64,000 nucleotides of DNA from G942493375 sp942493375 (GCA_942493375.1 OW818698.1:7626001-7690000), one strand, 5' to 3'. Shown: positions 24,431 through 34,070, numbered from the stretch's first letter. The notes: generated from the sequence alone by a model not told the origin. Numbers and translations: made by a program.

Positions 24431-26149
24431 ATGAACAAGCCAACTAATGAGACCACAGAAAACAATGAGGTTCGCGCTGAATCTTCGGCTGACTTTATTC
24501 GAGAAGCTGTTAAGCAAGACTTGAGTGATGGACGCTTCAGTAAAGTAGTCACACGTTTCCCTCCCGAACCCAATGCCTATCTCCATATTGGCCATGCAAA
24601 GGCTGTCTGGATTGATTATGGCACAGCTCAGGACTTCGATGGCTTGTTCAATCTGCGTTTTGATGACACCAACCCTCTCAAAGAGGAGCAGGAGTATGTG
24701 GATGCAATTATTGATGATGTCCGCTGGCTTGGCGCAGACTGGGGGGACAGGCTTTTCTTTGCCTCTGACTACTTTGAGCAGATGTATGAATGGGCCATTG
24801 AACTAATAAAAAAAGGTTGCGCATATGTCTGCGACCTTACTCCTGAGGAAGTAAGCAAATCACGCGGCACCTTAACAGAACCAGGAACAAATAGTCCGTA
24901 TCGTGATCGAACTCCGGATGAAAACCTGGATTTATTCCATCGTATGCGATCCGGCGAGTTTCCGGATGGTATCCGCACACTGCGTGCAAAAATCGATATG
25001 GCATCAGGAAACCTGAATCTTCGCGATCCTATTATGTATCGCATTCGCCACGCTGAGCACCACCGGCAAGGCAGCAAGTGGTGCATCTACCCATCGTATG
25101 ACTGGGCACACGGTCTTGAAGATTCCATAGAGGGTGTATCACATTCGTTGTGTTCTCTAGAATATGAAAACCACCGTCCGTTGTATGACTGGTTCCTGGA
25201 TCAATTGGGTATTTACCATCCAAGACAGATAGAGTTCGCCAGGCTTAATCTTACATACACAGTTATGAGTAAGCGCAGATTTATCGATCTGGTCAATGGC
25301 GGATATGTGCAGGGATATGACGACCCGAGGCTCCCTACCCTCGCCGGACTTCGAAGACGTGGATATACAAGCGAAGCGATTCATGAGTTCTGTAAGAGGA
25401 TTGGAGTCGCAAAGACCGACAGCACTGTTGATGTAGCCGTGCTTGAGGATTGCATCCGGGAAGATCTCAACAAACAGACCCAGCGTGTAATGGCTGTTAT
25501 GAATCCAGTTAAGGTTGTAATAACGAATTATCCTGAGGACCAAATAGAAGAACTTGACATAGTCAATAATCCTGAGAATCCTGAAATGGGTACCAGGAAA
25601 GTTCCATTTGCACGTGAGCTTTATATAGAACAGGAAGACTTCCGCGAGGATCCGCCACCGAAATATTTCAGGCTGGCACCGGGCCGAGAAGTCAGGCTCC
25701 GCAATGCATATTTCATCAAATGTGAGAGCGTTGTAAAAGATGAAGCTGGCAATATAACAGAACTGCATTGCACATATGATCCAGCAACAAGAGGTGGAGA
25801 TTCCCCCGATGGACGTAAAGTCAAGGCGACTCTTCACTGGGTATCTGCAAACCAGGCAATTCCCTCGGAAGCCAGGCTGTATGGATCCCTCTTCTCCAAA
25901 CCCAACCCGGATGATGTAGAAGAAGGACAGGATTACCTATCTAACCTGAACCCGGAATCATTGCAAGTATCTACTTGCTATGTAGAGCCAAGTGTACTCG
26001 GTTCAGAACCAGGAACCAGATACCAGTTTGAAAGACAGGGCTATTTCTGTGTAGACCGTGATTCAACCCCTGGAAAACTCTGCTTCAACCGCACAGTAAC
26101 CCTCAGAGATTCCTGGGCCAAAATAGAAAAGGCAATGAAGAGCAAGTAG
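24431..26149 (+). CDS. glnS: Glutaminyl-tRNA synthetase
   Basis: Class I synthetase charging tRNA-Gln directly. 572 residues from the ATG at 24431, which follows AAAGG by 11 bases. The HIGH motif is YLHIGHAKA near residue 54, preceded by RFPPEPN, the GlnRS-specific PPEPNG-like signature. NLRFDDTNP and SHSLCSLEYENHRPLYDW follow, and VMSKRRF is the KMSKS loop. The C-terminal half is the two-part beta-barrel anticodon-binding domain. Presence of GlnRS means the cell need not rely on the GatCAB amidation route for glutamine. It is a single gene with its own promoter, followed by a perfect inverted repeat. Confidence 0.97.
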   Translation: MNKPTNETTENNEVRAESSADFIREAVKQDLSDGRFSKVVTRFPPEPNAYLHIGHAKAVWIDYGTAQDFDGLFNLRFDDTNPLKEEQEYVDAIIDDVRWLGADWGDRLFFASDYFEQMYEWAIELIKKGCAYVCDLTPEEVSKSRGTLTEPGTNSPYRDRTPDENLDLFHRMRSGEFPDGIRTLRAKIDMASGNLNLRDPIMYRIRHAEHHRQGSKWCIYPSYDWAHGLEDSIEGVSHSLCSLEYENHRPLYDWFLDQLGIYHPRQIEFARLNLTYTVMSKRRFIDLVNGGYVQGYDDPRLPTLAGLRRRGYTSEAIHEFCKRIGVAKTDSTVDVAVLEDCIREDLNKQTQRVMAVMNPVKVVITNYPEDQIEELDIVNNPENPEMGTRKVPFARELYIEQEDFREDPPPKYFRLAPGREVRLRNAYFIKCESVVKDEAGNITELHCTYDPATRGGDSPDGRKVKATLHWVSANQAIPSEARLYGSLFSKPNPDDVEEGQDYLSNLNPESLQVSTCYVEPSVLGSEPGTRYQFERQGYFCVDRDSTPGKLCFNRTVTLRDSWAKIEKAMKSK

Positions 26150-26170
26150 AATGAAATTCTAGAGACTTCA

Positions 26171-26206
26171 TATTCCGTTCGTGCTTGTCAAAGCACGAAC
26201 GGAATA
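26171..26206. repeat. Perfect 16-bp inverted repeat after glnS
   Basis: TATTCCGTTCGTGCTT (26171-26186) and AAGCACGAACGGAATA (26191-26206) flank the loop GTCA. It belongs to the CCGTTCGTGCTT...GAAGCACGAACGG type also seen at 18567 and 29543. It could act as a terminator but has no T run. Confidence 0.7.
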
Positions 26207-26314
26207 CACCTACTTATCAGCCTCATCTTGAAGCAGTATAATAATAACCACCCATTTTCTCGTATTCCCATTAAAGCGAACGCATCCTTTTCTACCTACA
26301 ATTCTTAATTTAAT

Positions 26315-26341
26315 AATCTGCGTAAATCTGCGAAATCTGCG
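26315..26341. repeat. Three tandem AATCTGCG units
   Basis: AATCTGCG occurs at 26315-26322, 26325-26332 and 26334-26341 with 1-2 base spacers, in the gap before the ABC transporter. The rest of 26207-26369 shows no gene. Confidence 0.6.
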
Positions 26342-26369
26342 GATAATTAATCCCCGAAATCCCCAAAGG

Positions 26370-26398
26370 TTTACAGACAAGCACGATTGGTATATATT
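26370..26398 (+). promoter_or_regulatory. Predicted promoter of the ABC transporter pair
   Basis: TTTACA (26370-26375), a 17-bp spacer and TATATT (26393-26398). The expected start of transcription is about 26404-26406, only 2-4 bases before the ATG at 26408. No ribosome site is present, so a leaderless mRNA is likely. Confidence 0.6.
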
Positions 26399-26407
26399 GG
26401 AATCGAA

Positions 26408-28726
26408 ATGAAACCACTTCATATTTTGCTTACCAACCTAATACTGTGTGCTCTTGTCCTGTTGATTCCAGCCAGTGCATTTAGCAAGGAGACTGTTGTC
26501 TTCTGGTATGGAGCAACCCAGGACGAAAAGTCTGCTTACGACAAGATGATATCCGACTTCGAGAAAGCCAATCCGGATATCACAGTTAAGCCAATGCTTG
26601 TTCCTATGAAATATATTGAGAGAATGCTAATGCTCTCGATCGCTGGGGAAGTCCCTCCGGATGTTGTCAGGTTCTATGCCCATCTTGGAGGAGAACTGAT
26701 GAGCCGAGGAGGGCTTGAGCCACTCGACTCCATGGTTTCCCGCGATAAATTCGACACCAAAGACTTCTATCCTGTTGGACTTGCTCAGAATACATACAAA
26801 GACAAGCTCTATGGGATTCCATGGATAATGAGTCCGAACGCATTGTTCTACAACCGATCTCTATTCCGTAAAGCCGGACTGGACCCGAACCGTCCGCCAC
26901 GCGATTGGGAAGAACTCCGTAGTTATGCTAAGAAACTTACAAAACTGGACAAAAACGGTATCCCCACACAGGTTGGATTTGCTGATTTCCTGTATAACCC
27001 GAACAACTTCATGATGTATTCCTGGCAACTAGGCGGAGATATGCTTAAGCCCAATACATTCAAAGCAGATTTCAACTCTCCACAGTGTGTTAAGGCATTG
27101 GACTGGATGAAGAGCTTTGTGGATTATGAAGTAGGCGGAGTCCCAAACCTGCAGGTGTTCTCTGCTAATTTCAAAGGCGCCGCACAGGACCCGTTCGGGC
27201 AGGGTAAACTAGCTATGCGGATTGATAGCCCTTTCCGTATACCAGATCTGAAAAAGTATTTCCCGAACCTGGATTATGGACTTGCCTCAGTCCCATACTC
27301 CAAAACTCCTGCTGTAGAGGTTATTGGTAACTCTCTGGTCATACCGAGAGGTAGCAAACACAAAGAGGCAGCCTGGAGATTCATTCAATTTGCCACCAGC
27401 TACGACCAAGTCAGCGCCATCTGCAAAGTAGCAGGAAGAATACCCGCCCGCAGGTCAGCAGCCCGATCATCGTTGTTCTACTCTGATTCTAAAACAAAGG
27501 TGTTTGTCGATATAGCCGAAACGGGACGAAGTATTCCTATCGTTTCCGGATGGCAGGAAGCAAGCCAAGCTCTCGCTACCCAGATTGAAGGAGCACTAAA
27601 AGGTAAAGCCTCAAGTAAAGAAGCGCTTTCTAATGCTGCAAAGACAACCGATCTTATCCTGAAGCGTGCCAATGAAAACGTATCAGGCTTTCCTATAATC
27701 GATTGGCTGAAGATTGGAATCTGGGCATTCAGTTTCCTGGGACTTGTTGGAATTGCTATCTTTCTTTATGTTCGTTTCCATACTCGTGACAGTAGAGCTA
27801 AACGTGCAGAAGCCGTTGCATTCTATTCATTTGCGTCACCATGGATAATTGGTTTCGTAGTGCTGACCTTTGGGGCACTGCTGGCTTCGCTGGTTATCAG
27901 CCTCAGTAAATGGGATGCAATATCTCCTGCCAGATACATCGGAATGCGCAACTATATCGAGATGTTCCAAAATGACGCCTTATTCTACAAAGCAGTTGGA
28001 GTGACCCTATACTACGCGGTATTCAGCATACCGCTGGCAATTGTTGGTGGACTTGGTATCTCCATCCTGTTGAACCAGAAACTATTCGGAATACGCTTTT
28101 TCCGCACCGTATACTATCTACCTGCTATCATTTCCGGTGTCGCTACATCAATGGTCTGGTTGTATCTCTTCAATCCTACTACCGGTCTAATCAATAAGTT
28201 ACTCTCATTAAGCATAATTCCTCAGATCACAGCCGCTGGATTCCATTGGATGCCACTGGTCGACAAACCTATTGCATGGCTCCAGGACCCGGTATATGCA
28301 ATGCCAGCGTTTATACTGATGAGTGTATGGGGTGTTGGCGGAGCTATGGTAGTATATCTGGCTGCTCTTCAGGGAATACCCGAGGAATTATATGAAGCTG
28401 CTAAAATAGACGGCGCTGGCCCCTGGAAAAGTTTCATGAATGTGACGCTCCCACTTATATCCCCTGCTATCTTCTATCAACTTGTCGTAGGCACTATGTA
28501 TTCTGTGCAAATGTTTACTCAGGCTTATATGATGACCGACGGCGGTCCGGAAAACTCCACCCTTTTCTACGCCCTATATCTATTCAAGAGCTCATTTGAG
28601 TTCATGAAACTGGGATATGGGTCTGCAATGGCGTGGGTATTGTGCCTGGCGGTGATGCTGATAACCGTGCTGCATTTCTGGAACTCTTCTCGCTGGGTCT
28701 ACTACGAAGGAAGCAAAACGAAATGA
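26408..28726 (+). CDS. ABC sugar transporter: solute-binding protein fused to MalF-type permease
   Basis: 772 residues combining two normally separate proteins. A signal peptide (ILLTNLILCALVLLIPASAFS) is followed by a type 1 extracellular solute-binding domain to about residue 430 (VVFWYGATQDEKSAYDKMISDFEKANPDI, IPWIMSPNALFYNRSLFRKAGLDP, VIPRGSKHKEAAWRFI). A membrane helix near 437-457 is followed by a MalF/UgpA-like permease of about six helices. The permease EAA loop is intact: EELYEAAKIDGAGPWKSFMNVTLPLISP. The binding domain would therefore stay tethered outside the cell. The substrate is unknown and is probably a sugar or glycoside of the CUT1 group. The ATG at 26408 is chosen over a TTG at 26387 inside the promoter. 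It overlaps the next permease gene by ATGA. No ATPase is adjacent. Confidence 0.88.
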   Translation: MKPLHILLTNLILCALVLLIPASAFSKETVVFWYGATQDEKSAYDKMISDFEKANPDITVKPMLVPMKYIERMLMLSIAGEVPPDVVRFYAHLGGELMSRGGLEPLDSMVSRDKFDTKDFYPVGLAQNTYKDKLYGIPWIMSPNALFYNRSLFRKAGLDPNRPPRDWEELRSYAKKLTKLDKNGIPTQVGFADFLYNPNNFMMYSWQLGGDMLKPNTFKADFNSPQCVKALDWMKSFVDYEVGGVPNLQVFSANFKGAAQDPFGQGKLAMRIDSPFRIPDLKKYFPNLDYGLASVPYSKTPAVEVIGNSLVIPRGSKHKEAAWRFIQFATSYDQVSAICKVAGRIPARRSAARSSLFYSDSKTKVFVDIAETGRSIPIVSGWQEASQALATQIEGALKGKASSKEALSNAAKTTDLILKRANENVSGFPIIDWLKIGIWAFSFLGLVGIAIFLYVRFHTRDSRAKRAEAVAFYSFASPWIIGFVVLTFGALLASLVISLSKWDAISPARYIGMRNYIEMFQNDALFYKAVGVTLYYAVFSIPLAIVGGLGISILLNQKLFGIRFFRTVYYLPAIISGVATSMVWLYLFNPTTGLINKLLSLSIIPQITAAGFHWMPLVDKPIAWLQDPVYAMPAFILMSVWGVGGAMVVYLAALQGIPEELYEAAKIDGAGPWKSFMNVTLPLISPAIFYQLVVGTMYSVQMFTQAYMMTDGGPENSTLFYALYLFKSSFEFMKLGYGSAMAWVLCLAVMLITVLHFWNSSRWVYYEGSKTK

Positions 28727-29538
28727 TAAAGAAGATCCTGACATACATCATATTGGTCGTCCTGGGCATCGCATTCATTCTGCCGCTGGTATGGATGGTA
28801 ACCATCTCGCTGAGCACTCCTGAAGAGATCGCACAGCCAGGCATTCGCCTGATCCCATCTGCTCTCAGGCTTTCTAACTATTCATACGCTCTTACGTTGA
28901 TGCCATTCGCTAAATATACGATAAACACGCTGATTATCACATTTTTTGCCGTCATAGGAGGGTTATTCTCCAGCGCTCTAGTAGCTTTCGCATTCGCCAG
29001 GTTAAATGCTCCAGGCAAGAACGCTCTGTTTATTTTCATGTTGAGCACTGTTATGTTGCCTTCGATGGTAACTATGATACCTCTGTTCATCATCTTCAAG
29101 AGCATGGGCTGGTATGACAGCATAATGCCTCTGATTGTCCCTGCGTTCTTTGGAAATGCATTCTACATATTCCTGATGAGGCAGTTCTTTCTGACTATCC
29201 CTGTGGAACTGGAAGAAGCCGCCAGAATCGATGGGTGCGGATATTTCAGAGTTTTCTGGCAAATAATCATGCCCCTCTCAAAACCTGTGCTGGTGTCGGT
29301 AGCAGTGTTTTCATTTGTTGCCCACTGGAACGACTTTATGGGGCCACTTATCTACTTGCGTTCAGTAGACAAGCGAACGCTGGCTTTAGGTTTAGCTACA
29401 TTCTCAGATGTTTGGGGAGTCGATGTGGTCTCATTGATGGCAGCATCCACAGCAGTGCTACTACCCTTAATAATAATCTTCGCCCTCGCTCAACGTTATT
29501 TTGTGCAGGGTGTTGTAACTTCGGGAATCAAGGGCTGA
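28723..29538 (+). CDS. ABC sugar transporter permease, MalG type
   Basis: 271 residues with six membrane helices. The EAA motif is VELEEAARIDGCGYFRVFWQIIMPLSKP near residue 165, which docks on the ATPase. The N-terminal MVTISLSTPEE and C-terminal RYFVQGVVTSGIKG are typical of the CUT1 MalG/UgpE group. It overlaps the fused binding protein-permease gene by ATGA. The orphan MalK-type ATPase at 54943 is the likely energiser, since many bacteria share one MsmK-like ATPase among CUT1 transporters. That link is inference. Confidence 0.93.
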   Translation: MIKKILTYIILVVLGIAFILPLVWMVTISLSTPEEIAQPGIRLIPSALRLSNYSYALTLMPFAKYTINTLIITFFAVIGGLFSSALVAFAFARLNAPGKNALFIFMLSTVMLPSMVTMIPLFIIFKSMGWYDSIMPLIVPAFFGNAFYIFLMRQFFLTIPVELEEAARIDGCGYFRVFWQIIMPLSKPVLVSVAVFSFVAHWNDFMGPLIYLRSVDKRTLALGLATFSDVWGVDVVSLMAASTAVLLPLIIIFALAQRYFVQGVVTSGIKG

Positions 29539-29542
29539 TCAA

Positions 29543-29567
29543 CCGTTCGTGCTGAGCACAGTCGAAG
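29543..29567. repeat. Intergenic repeat unit CCGTTCGTGCTGAGCACAGT-type
   Basis: CCGTTCGTGCTGAGCACAGT followed by CGAAG in the 46-bp gap between convergent malG-type and mutL genes. It is the same family as 26171-26206, with a truncated right half. Confidence 0.5.
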
Positions 29568-29584
29568 TACAGACCGATTTACTA

Positions 29585-31438
29585 CTATGCCCTATGGAAC
29601 TTACGGGCCAGTTCCCAGTTGGAGAGGCTTACTACTATCGGCCTGCCGTGTGGACATACAAACGGATTCTCGCATTTGAGTAAATCTTCTACCAATTTAC
29701 TCATCTCTGGCATAGCCATTGGCTCTCCGGCTTTTACTGCCATTTTGCAGGATGCTGTAATCAACACCTGATCGCGCCTTACCACAAGATGCTTTGCGAT
29801 TGATGTCTCCAGCAGTTCCGTGACGATCTCTTTTAACACACTCTCAGCAACTTCCGGTTTCAGGCCTGCAGGCGAACCTCTGAGCAGATATGTGTTTTGA
29901 CCAAACTCTTCCAGGTCATAACCAATCTTTCGGACATCATCAAGTCTCTGGCTGAGAATCGCGCTTTCTCTTGCAGAGAACGATATAGTTGCCGGCAGAA
30001 GCATGCCCTGGATATCAGCAGACTGATCGGATGATCTCTTGACCAAAGAATCGTATATAACCCGCTCATGTGCAACATGCTGATCTAGAATTAGAATTCC
30101 GTCATCACATACAGCCACGATATACATATTCTTGGCCTGGCCGATAACCCGGACTCCAGTTAATGCAACTGTCCTCGCTGTGTCAAAATTAGCTTCGGTA
30201 ACTGGAGACTCCTCCATCGGAACACCGGTCCCCTGCCCCCACACAAACGGATCAGGACCTGGTTCGCTGGTAATCACCTGCGCACGTCTCTGTGCCAGAG
30301 CTTCAGAAAACTGCTTCAGAGACTCATCATCGGGTATTTCGAGCCTTTGTTGAGTTGGATATGGATTGCCTGGTTGAGTGCTCAGAATCTGGACAGGAGG
30401 CTGATCAACAGCTCCTATAGTTGGAGCAGCAGCGCCTGCCATAAGTGCCTGATTAGCTGCACGGTGGACTGCGGAGTGTATTTCGTGTTCACTGGAAAAC
30501 TTCACTTCAGCCTTAGTTGGGTGAACATTCACGTCAACAAGTTCGGGGGCAATATTGATCAAAACAACTGCCACAGGGAATCTGGCCGGCTGCAGCAGTC
30601 CTCTGTAAGCCATATCAAGCGCGTGTGTAATTGTCCTGCTTCTGACTGGACGTCCATTAACAAAAAACACCTGATCGCGGCGATGGTTACGAGTCAGAGT
30701 CGGGTTTCCGATAAATCCCTCGACAGCAACCAACCCTTGCGAATAGCTTATGGGCACCAAACTTTTCGCTGTATCCTTACCTAACACCTGCACAATACTG
30801 TTAATCCGTTGTTTTGTCCCAGGAGAATTAATTACATCCTTATCATTATGGATCAGCTTAAACGATATGTGAGGATAAGCAATGGCGAACTGACCGATAA
30901 TATCGCTGATATGTGAAAGCTCAGTCTGGCTGGACTTGAGGAATTTCAACCTGGCAGGCGTGTTGAAAAATATCCTGGCAACTGATATAGTAGTGCCTTG
31001 CGGAGCACCAACCATGCGCAGGTCAGTTATTGTCCCGCCTTCTACAATAAGCTCAGTACCTTCATGTGTCCATCCAGTCTTGGTAGTCAGATTGAAATAG
31101 CTTACAGAAGCGATACTGGGAAGCGCTTCACCTCGAAAACCGAGAGTTGCTATGGCTTCCAGGTCTTCTGCACTGCTGATTTTCGAGGTTGCATGTCTTT
31201 GAAGACAGGTTACTGCATCATCTCTGGTCATGCCGCAGCCGTTGTCGACGACTTTTATCAGTTCCTTGCCGCCGTCTTCCAAATAAACCGTGATATTATC
31301 TGACCCGGCATCAATGGAGTTTTCTACAAGTTCCTTTACTACGGAAGCCGGACGTTCGACAACCTCACCAGCCGCAATTAGGTTTGCGATATGGTCGTCG
31401 AGTTGGAATATTTTATTCTGAGAAACATCCTCTGGCAC
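29585..31438 (-). CDS. mutL: DNA mismatch repair protein MutL
   Basis: 617 residues. GHKL ATPase domain: IAAGEVVERPASVVKELVEN, DNGCGM, LGFRGEALPSI. The C-terminal domain carries endonuclease-type motifs: DQHVAHERVIYD (usual form DQHAxxERxxYE), SCKMAVKAGE and CPHGRP. It should therefore be a nicking MutL like that of Bacillus rather than the nuclease-less E. coli type. The last glutamate of the DQHA motif appears as Asp. The start is GTG at 31438, 2 bp after mutS. mutS and mutL form a unit with miaB upstream. Confidence 0.96.
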   Translation of the reverse strand: MPEDVSQNKIFQLDDHIANLIAAGEVVERPASVVKELVENSIDAGSDNITVYLEDGGKELIKVVDNGCGMTRDDAVTCLQRHATSKISSAEDLEAIATLGFRGEALPSIASVSYFNLTTKTGWTHEGTELIVEGGTITDLRMVGAPQGTTISVARIFFNTPARLKFLKSSQTELSHISDIIGQFAIAYPHISFKLIHNDKDVINSPGTKQRINSIVQVLGKDTAKSLVPISYSQGLVAVEGFIGNPTLTRNHRRDQVFFVNGRPVRSRTITHALDMAYRGLLQPARFPVAVVLINIAPELVDVNVHPTKAEVKFSSEHEIHSAVHRAANQALMAGAAAPTIGAVDQPPVQILSTQPGNPYPTQQRLEIPDDESLKQFSEALAQRRAQVITSEPGPDPFVWGQGTGVPMEESPVTEANFDTARTVALTGVRVIGQAKNMYIVAVCDDGILILDQHVAHERVIYDSLVKRSSDQSADIQGMLLPATISFSARESAILSQRLDDVRKIGYDLEEFGQNTYLLRGSPAGLKPEVAESVLKEIVTELLETSIAKHLVVRRDQVLITASCKMAVKAGEPMAMPEMSKLVEDLLKCENPFVCPHGRPIVVSLSNWELARKFHRA

Positions 31439-31440
31439 GG

Positions 31441-34047
31441 TTACCTGCTATTTGCGGACTTGTGAAGATCGTAGAGCACTGTTATAGCCTCTACTGGAGT
31501 CATAGTGCTGACATCCAGTTGCCTGAGCTTTTCAACAGCCGGATGAGTCTCTGCTTCAAACATACTAAGCTGCATAGTCTGTCGTTTTTCAGCCACTTTT
31601 GCTCCTTTGCCTGTAGACTTCCCGCCCTGAGCACCATTTTCAAGGTCTTTGAGGATCTCCTGAGCCCGGTCAATTACATTCGATGGCAGACCGGCCAAAC
31701 GAGCAACCTCAATACCATAACTACGGTCAGTTCCACCAGGGACAATCTTGCGCAGCCACACAATACGGTCTTTTTCTTCACGGACAGCAACCCGGTAGTT
31801 CTTGACTCTCTTGAGTTGTTTTTCGAGCTCATTTAAATGATGGTAATGGGTTGCAAACAGCGTCTTTGCACCCAGAGTATTAATCTGCTCAGCCACTGCC
31901 CATGCAATAGAAAGACCGTCATAAGTAGAAGTTCCACGCCCTATCTCATCCAGAACAATCAAGCTGCGCTCTGTTGCATTGTTCAGGATGTTTGCAGTCT
32001 CATTCATCTCTACCATAAATGTGCTCTGCCCGCTTGCTAACTCATCATGAGCGCCTACACGGGTAAATATCCGGTCAACAACCCCAACAAGAGCATAATC
32101 AGCAGGGACAAAGCTACCCATCTGGGCTATTAGCGCAATAAGAGCCACCTGACGCAAATATGTTGACTTTCCAGCCATATTTGGACCGGTGATAATCAGA
32201 AGCTGATCGGTCTCACAGTCCACATTAGTATCATTCGGTATAAAGCGTTCTTTCAGGAACTGCTCTACAACAGGATGCCGTCCTGCTTTGATAATAAGCT
32301 TGTCCCCATCATCAACAATGGGTTTAACATAGTCATTGGTAGCTGCCAGTTCCGCTAGTCCGGCAAGCACATCAATCTCAGCAATGGCGCGGGCGACTGA
32401 TACTACCCTTAATGCGTGATCAGCTACTCTGGACCTGACTTCGCAGAAGAGTTGATATTCCATATCTGCAGACTTTTCATCAGCCCCAAGCACCTTGGAT
32501 TCCATCTCTTTCAAGCCTTGGGTAATAAACCGTTCAGAGTTAGTGGTTGTCTGCTTTCGAACATACTCGTCGGGCACCATTGCAAGATTGGAATTGGTAA
32601 CTTCGATATAGTATCCAAAAACTGAGTTGTAACCAATTTTCAGGTTCTTGATCCCGGTGCGCTCTTTTTCCTGAGCCTCAAGAGAAGCAATCCAGGTCTT
32701 GCCGCTGCGGGATGCCATTCTCAGTTCGTCAAGGTCTGTATTATATCCATCTCTAATGAGGTTTCCATCTTTGATTACAATTGGAGGTTCATCCGATATA
32801 GCCTGGTCGATAATGTTAGTGACTTCTTCCAGAGTTTCGATGGATTCAGAAAGCGCGGTAAGTCTTGCTGACTTTGCCTCAGACAGGGATAATGCCAGAC
32901 CTGGGATTTTTTTGAGCGAACTAGAGAGTCCAACAAGATCCCTGGCATTGGCACTCTCAGCCATAATTCTTGACATCAACCTTTCAATGTCTTGCACTGA
33001 TCCTAGGATCTCTCTTATATCACCGCACATAAGAGAATTACCCAGGAACTCCTCAACAGCATCGAGGCGCTGATTTATCTGCTGCACATCCAACAGAGGA
33101 CAATCAATCCAGCGTCTAAGCAGCCTGCCACCCATTGAAGTCTTGGTTTTGTCCATGACTCCAAGCAGGCTGGCGGCCTTATTGTCTGTTGACATGGAAT
33201 GAGTAATCTCAAGATTGCGCCTTGCGGCAGCATCAAGGACCATGAAACCGCTGGTTGAATATACAGACATTGATGTAACAGACATCAGAGCATTTTCGTT
33301 GGTCCTGCGTAGATACTCAATCAGCATCGCAGCGGCTTCCAGGCCTGCTGTCATATCCTCAGCTCCAAATCCCCTCAGGGAATCTGTAGCGAAATGCTCA
33401 GTCAAAATAGCCTTGGCGCTGCGGCCATATATTGACCCATACTCGTATGCTGTGACAACCGCTTCGCAACAATGCTTTATAGGGTCTGTAAGATCGATAT
33501 TCATCTCCTGCAAGAGGACTTCCGCAGGAGCGATACGACCGATCTCCTCCATAAGCTTACGAGAGGAATCCTTGCCTGGTATTTCCGTAATCGTAAATTC
33601 ACCTGTAGAAATGTCTACTGCAGCAATTCCATACAGGTCCGGTTCATTGGCGATAGCCAGCAGGAAGTTGTTTGCCTTGGCATCCAGCATGCCATCTTCA
33701 AGCAATGTTCCGGGAGTAACAACACGAGTCACCCCTCTTTTGACGATCTTCTTGGTCTTCTTGGGATCTTCAAGTTGGTCACAGATGGCAACTCTGAAAC
33801 CTTTTGCAATTAATCTAGCAACGTATTTTTCAACTGCGTGATGAGGAAAACCACACATTGGTGCATCTGTGGCATACCCCTGTGAACGAGACGTCAGAAC
33901 GATCTCCAGTTCTCTGGCCGCAGTAACTGCATCATCTCCAAACATTTCATAGAAGTCCCCCATACGGAACATCAGAATAATGTCCGGATACTGCGCTTTT
34001 ATCTCCTGATACTGAGCAACTAATGGGGTTATTTTCTTGACATCCAC
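31441..34047 (-). CDS. mutS: DNA mismatch repair protein MutS
   Basis: 868 residues. The mismatch-binding FxE is in MFRMGDFYEMFG near residue 30. The ATPase domain has GPNMAGKSTYLRQ and DEIGRGTSTYDG, then FATHYHHLNELE. Connector, lever and clamp regions are present at normal length. The GTG at 34047, with GAGG 7 bases ahead, is preferred; an in-frame start at 34092 would overlap miaB. It is 23 bp downstream of miaB and 2 bp upstream of mutL. Confidence 0.97.
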   Translation of the reverse strand: MDVKKITPLVAQYQEIKAQYPDIILMFRMGDFYEMFGDDAVTAARELEIVLTSRSQGYATDAPMCGFPHHAVEKYVARLIAKGFRVAICDQLEDPKKTKKIVKRGVTRVVTPGTLLEDGMLDAKANNFLLAIANEPDLYGIAAVDISTGEFTITEIPGKDSSRKLMEEIGRIAPAEVLLQEMNIDLTDPIKHCCEAVVTAYEYGSIYGRSAKAILTEHFATDSLRGFGAEDMTAGLEAAAMLIEYLRRTNENALMSVTSMSVYSTSGFMVLDAAARRNLEITHSMSTDNKAASLLGVMDKTKTSMGGRLLRRWIDCPLLDVQQINQRLDAVEEFLGNSLMCGDIREILGSVQDIERLMSRIMAESANARDLVGLSSSLKKIPGLALSLSEAKSARLTALSESIETLEEVTNIIDQAISDEPPIVIKDGNLIRDGYNTDLDELRMASRSGKTWIASLEAQEKERTGIKNLKIGYNSVFGYYIEVTNSNLAMVPDEYVRKQTTTNSERFITQGLKEMESKVLGADEKSADMEYQLFCEVRSRVADHALRVVSVARAIAEIDVLAGLAELAATNDYVKPIVDDGDKLIIKAGRHPVVEQFLKERFIPNDTNVDCETDQLLIITGPNMAGKSTYLRQVALIALIAQMGSFVPADYALVGVVDRIFTRVGAHDELASGQSTFMVEMNETANILNNATERSLIVLDEIGRGTSTYDGLSIAWAVAEQINTLGAKTLFATHYHHLNELEKQLKRVKNYRVAVREEKDRIVWLRKIVPGGTDRSYGIEVARLAGLPSNVIDRAQEILKDLENGAQGGKSTGKGAKVAEKRQTMQLSMFEAETHPAVEKLRQLDVSTMTPVEAITVLYDLHKSANSR

Positions 34048-34070
34048 AGTGTTTCCTCGTCTTCGGGGGG

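Noticed and set aside
25157..25837. 226-residue frame antisense to glnS
   Set aside because: It lies wholly within a strongly conserved gene on the other strand and has no ribosome site or recognisable protein features.
26315..26341. CRISPR-like repeats
   Set aside because: Three 8-base units with 1-2 base spacers are far too short, and no cas gene is present.
33215..33841. 208-residue frame antisense to mutS
   Set aside because: Serine-rich shadow of the mutS reading frame; no independent support.
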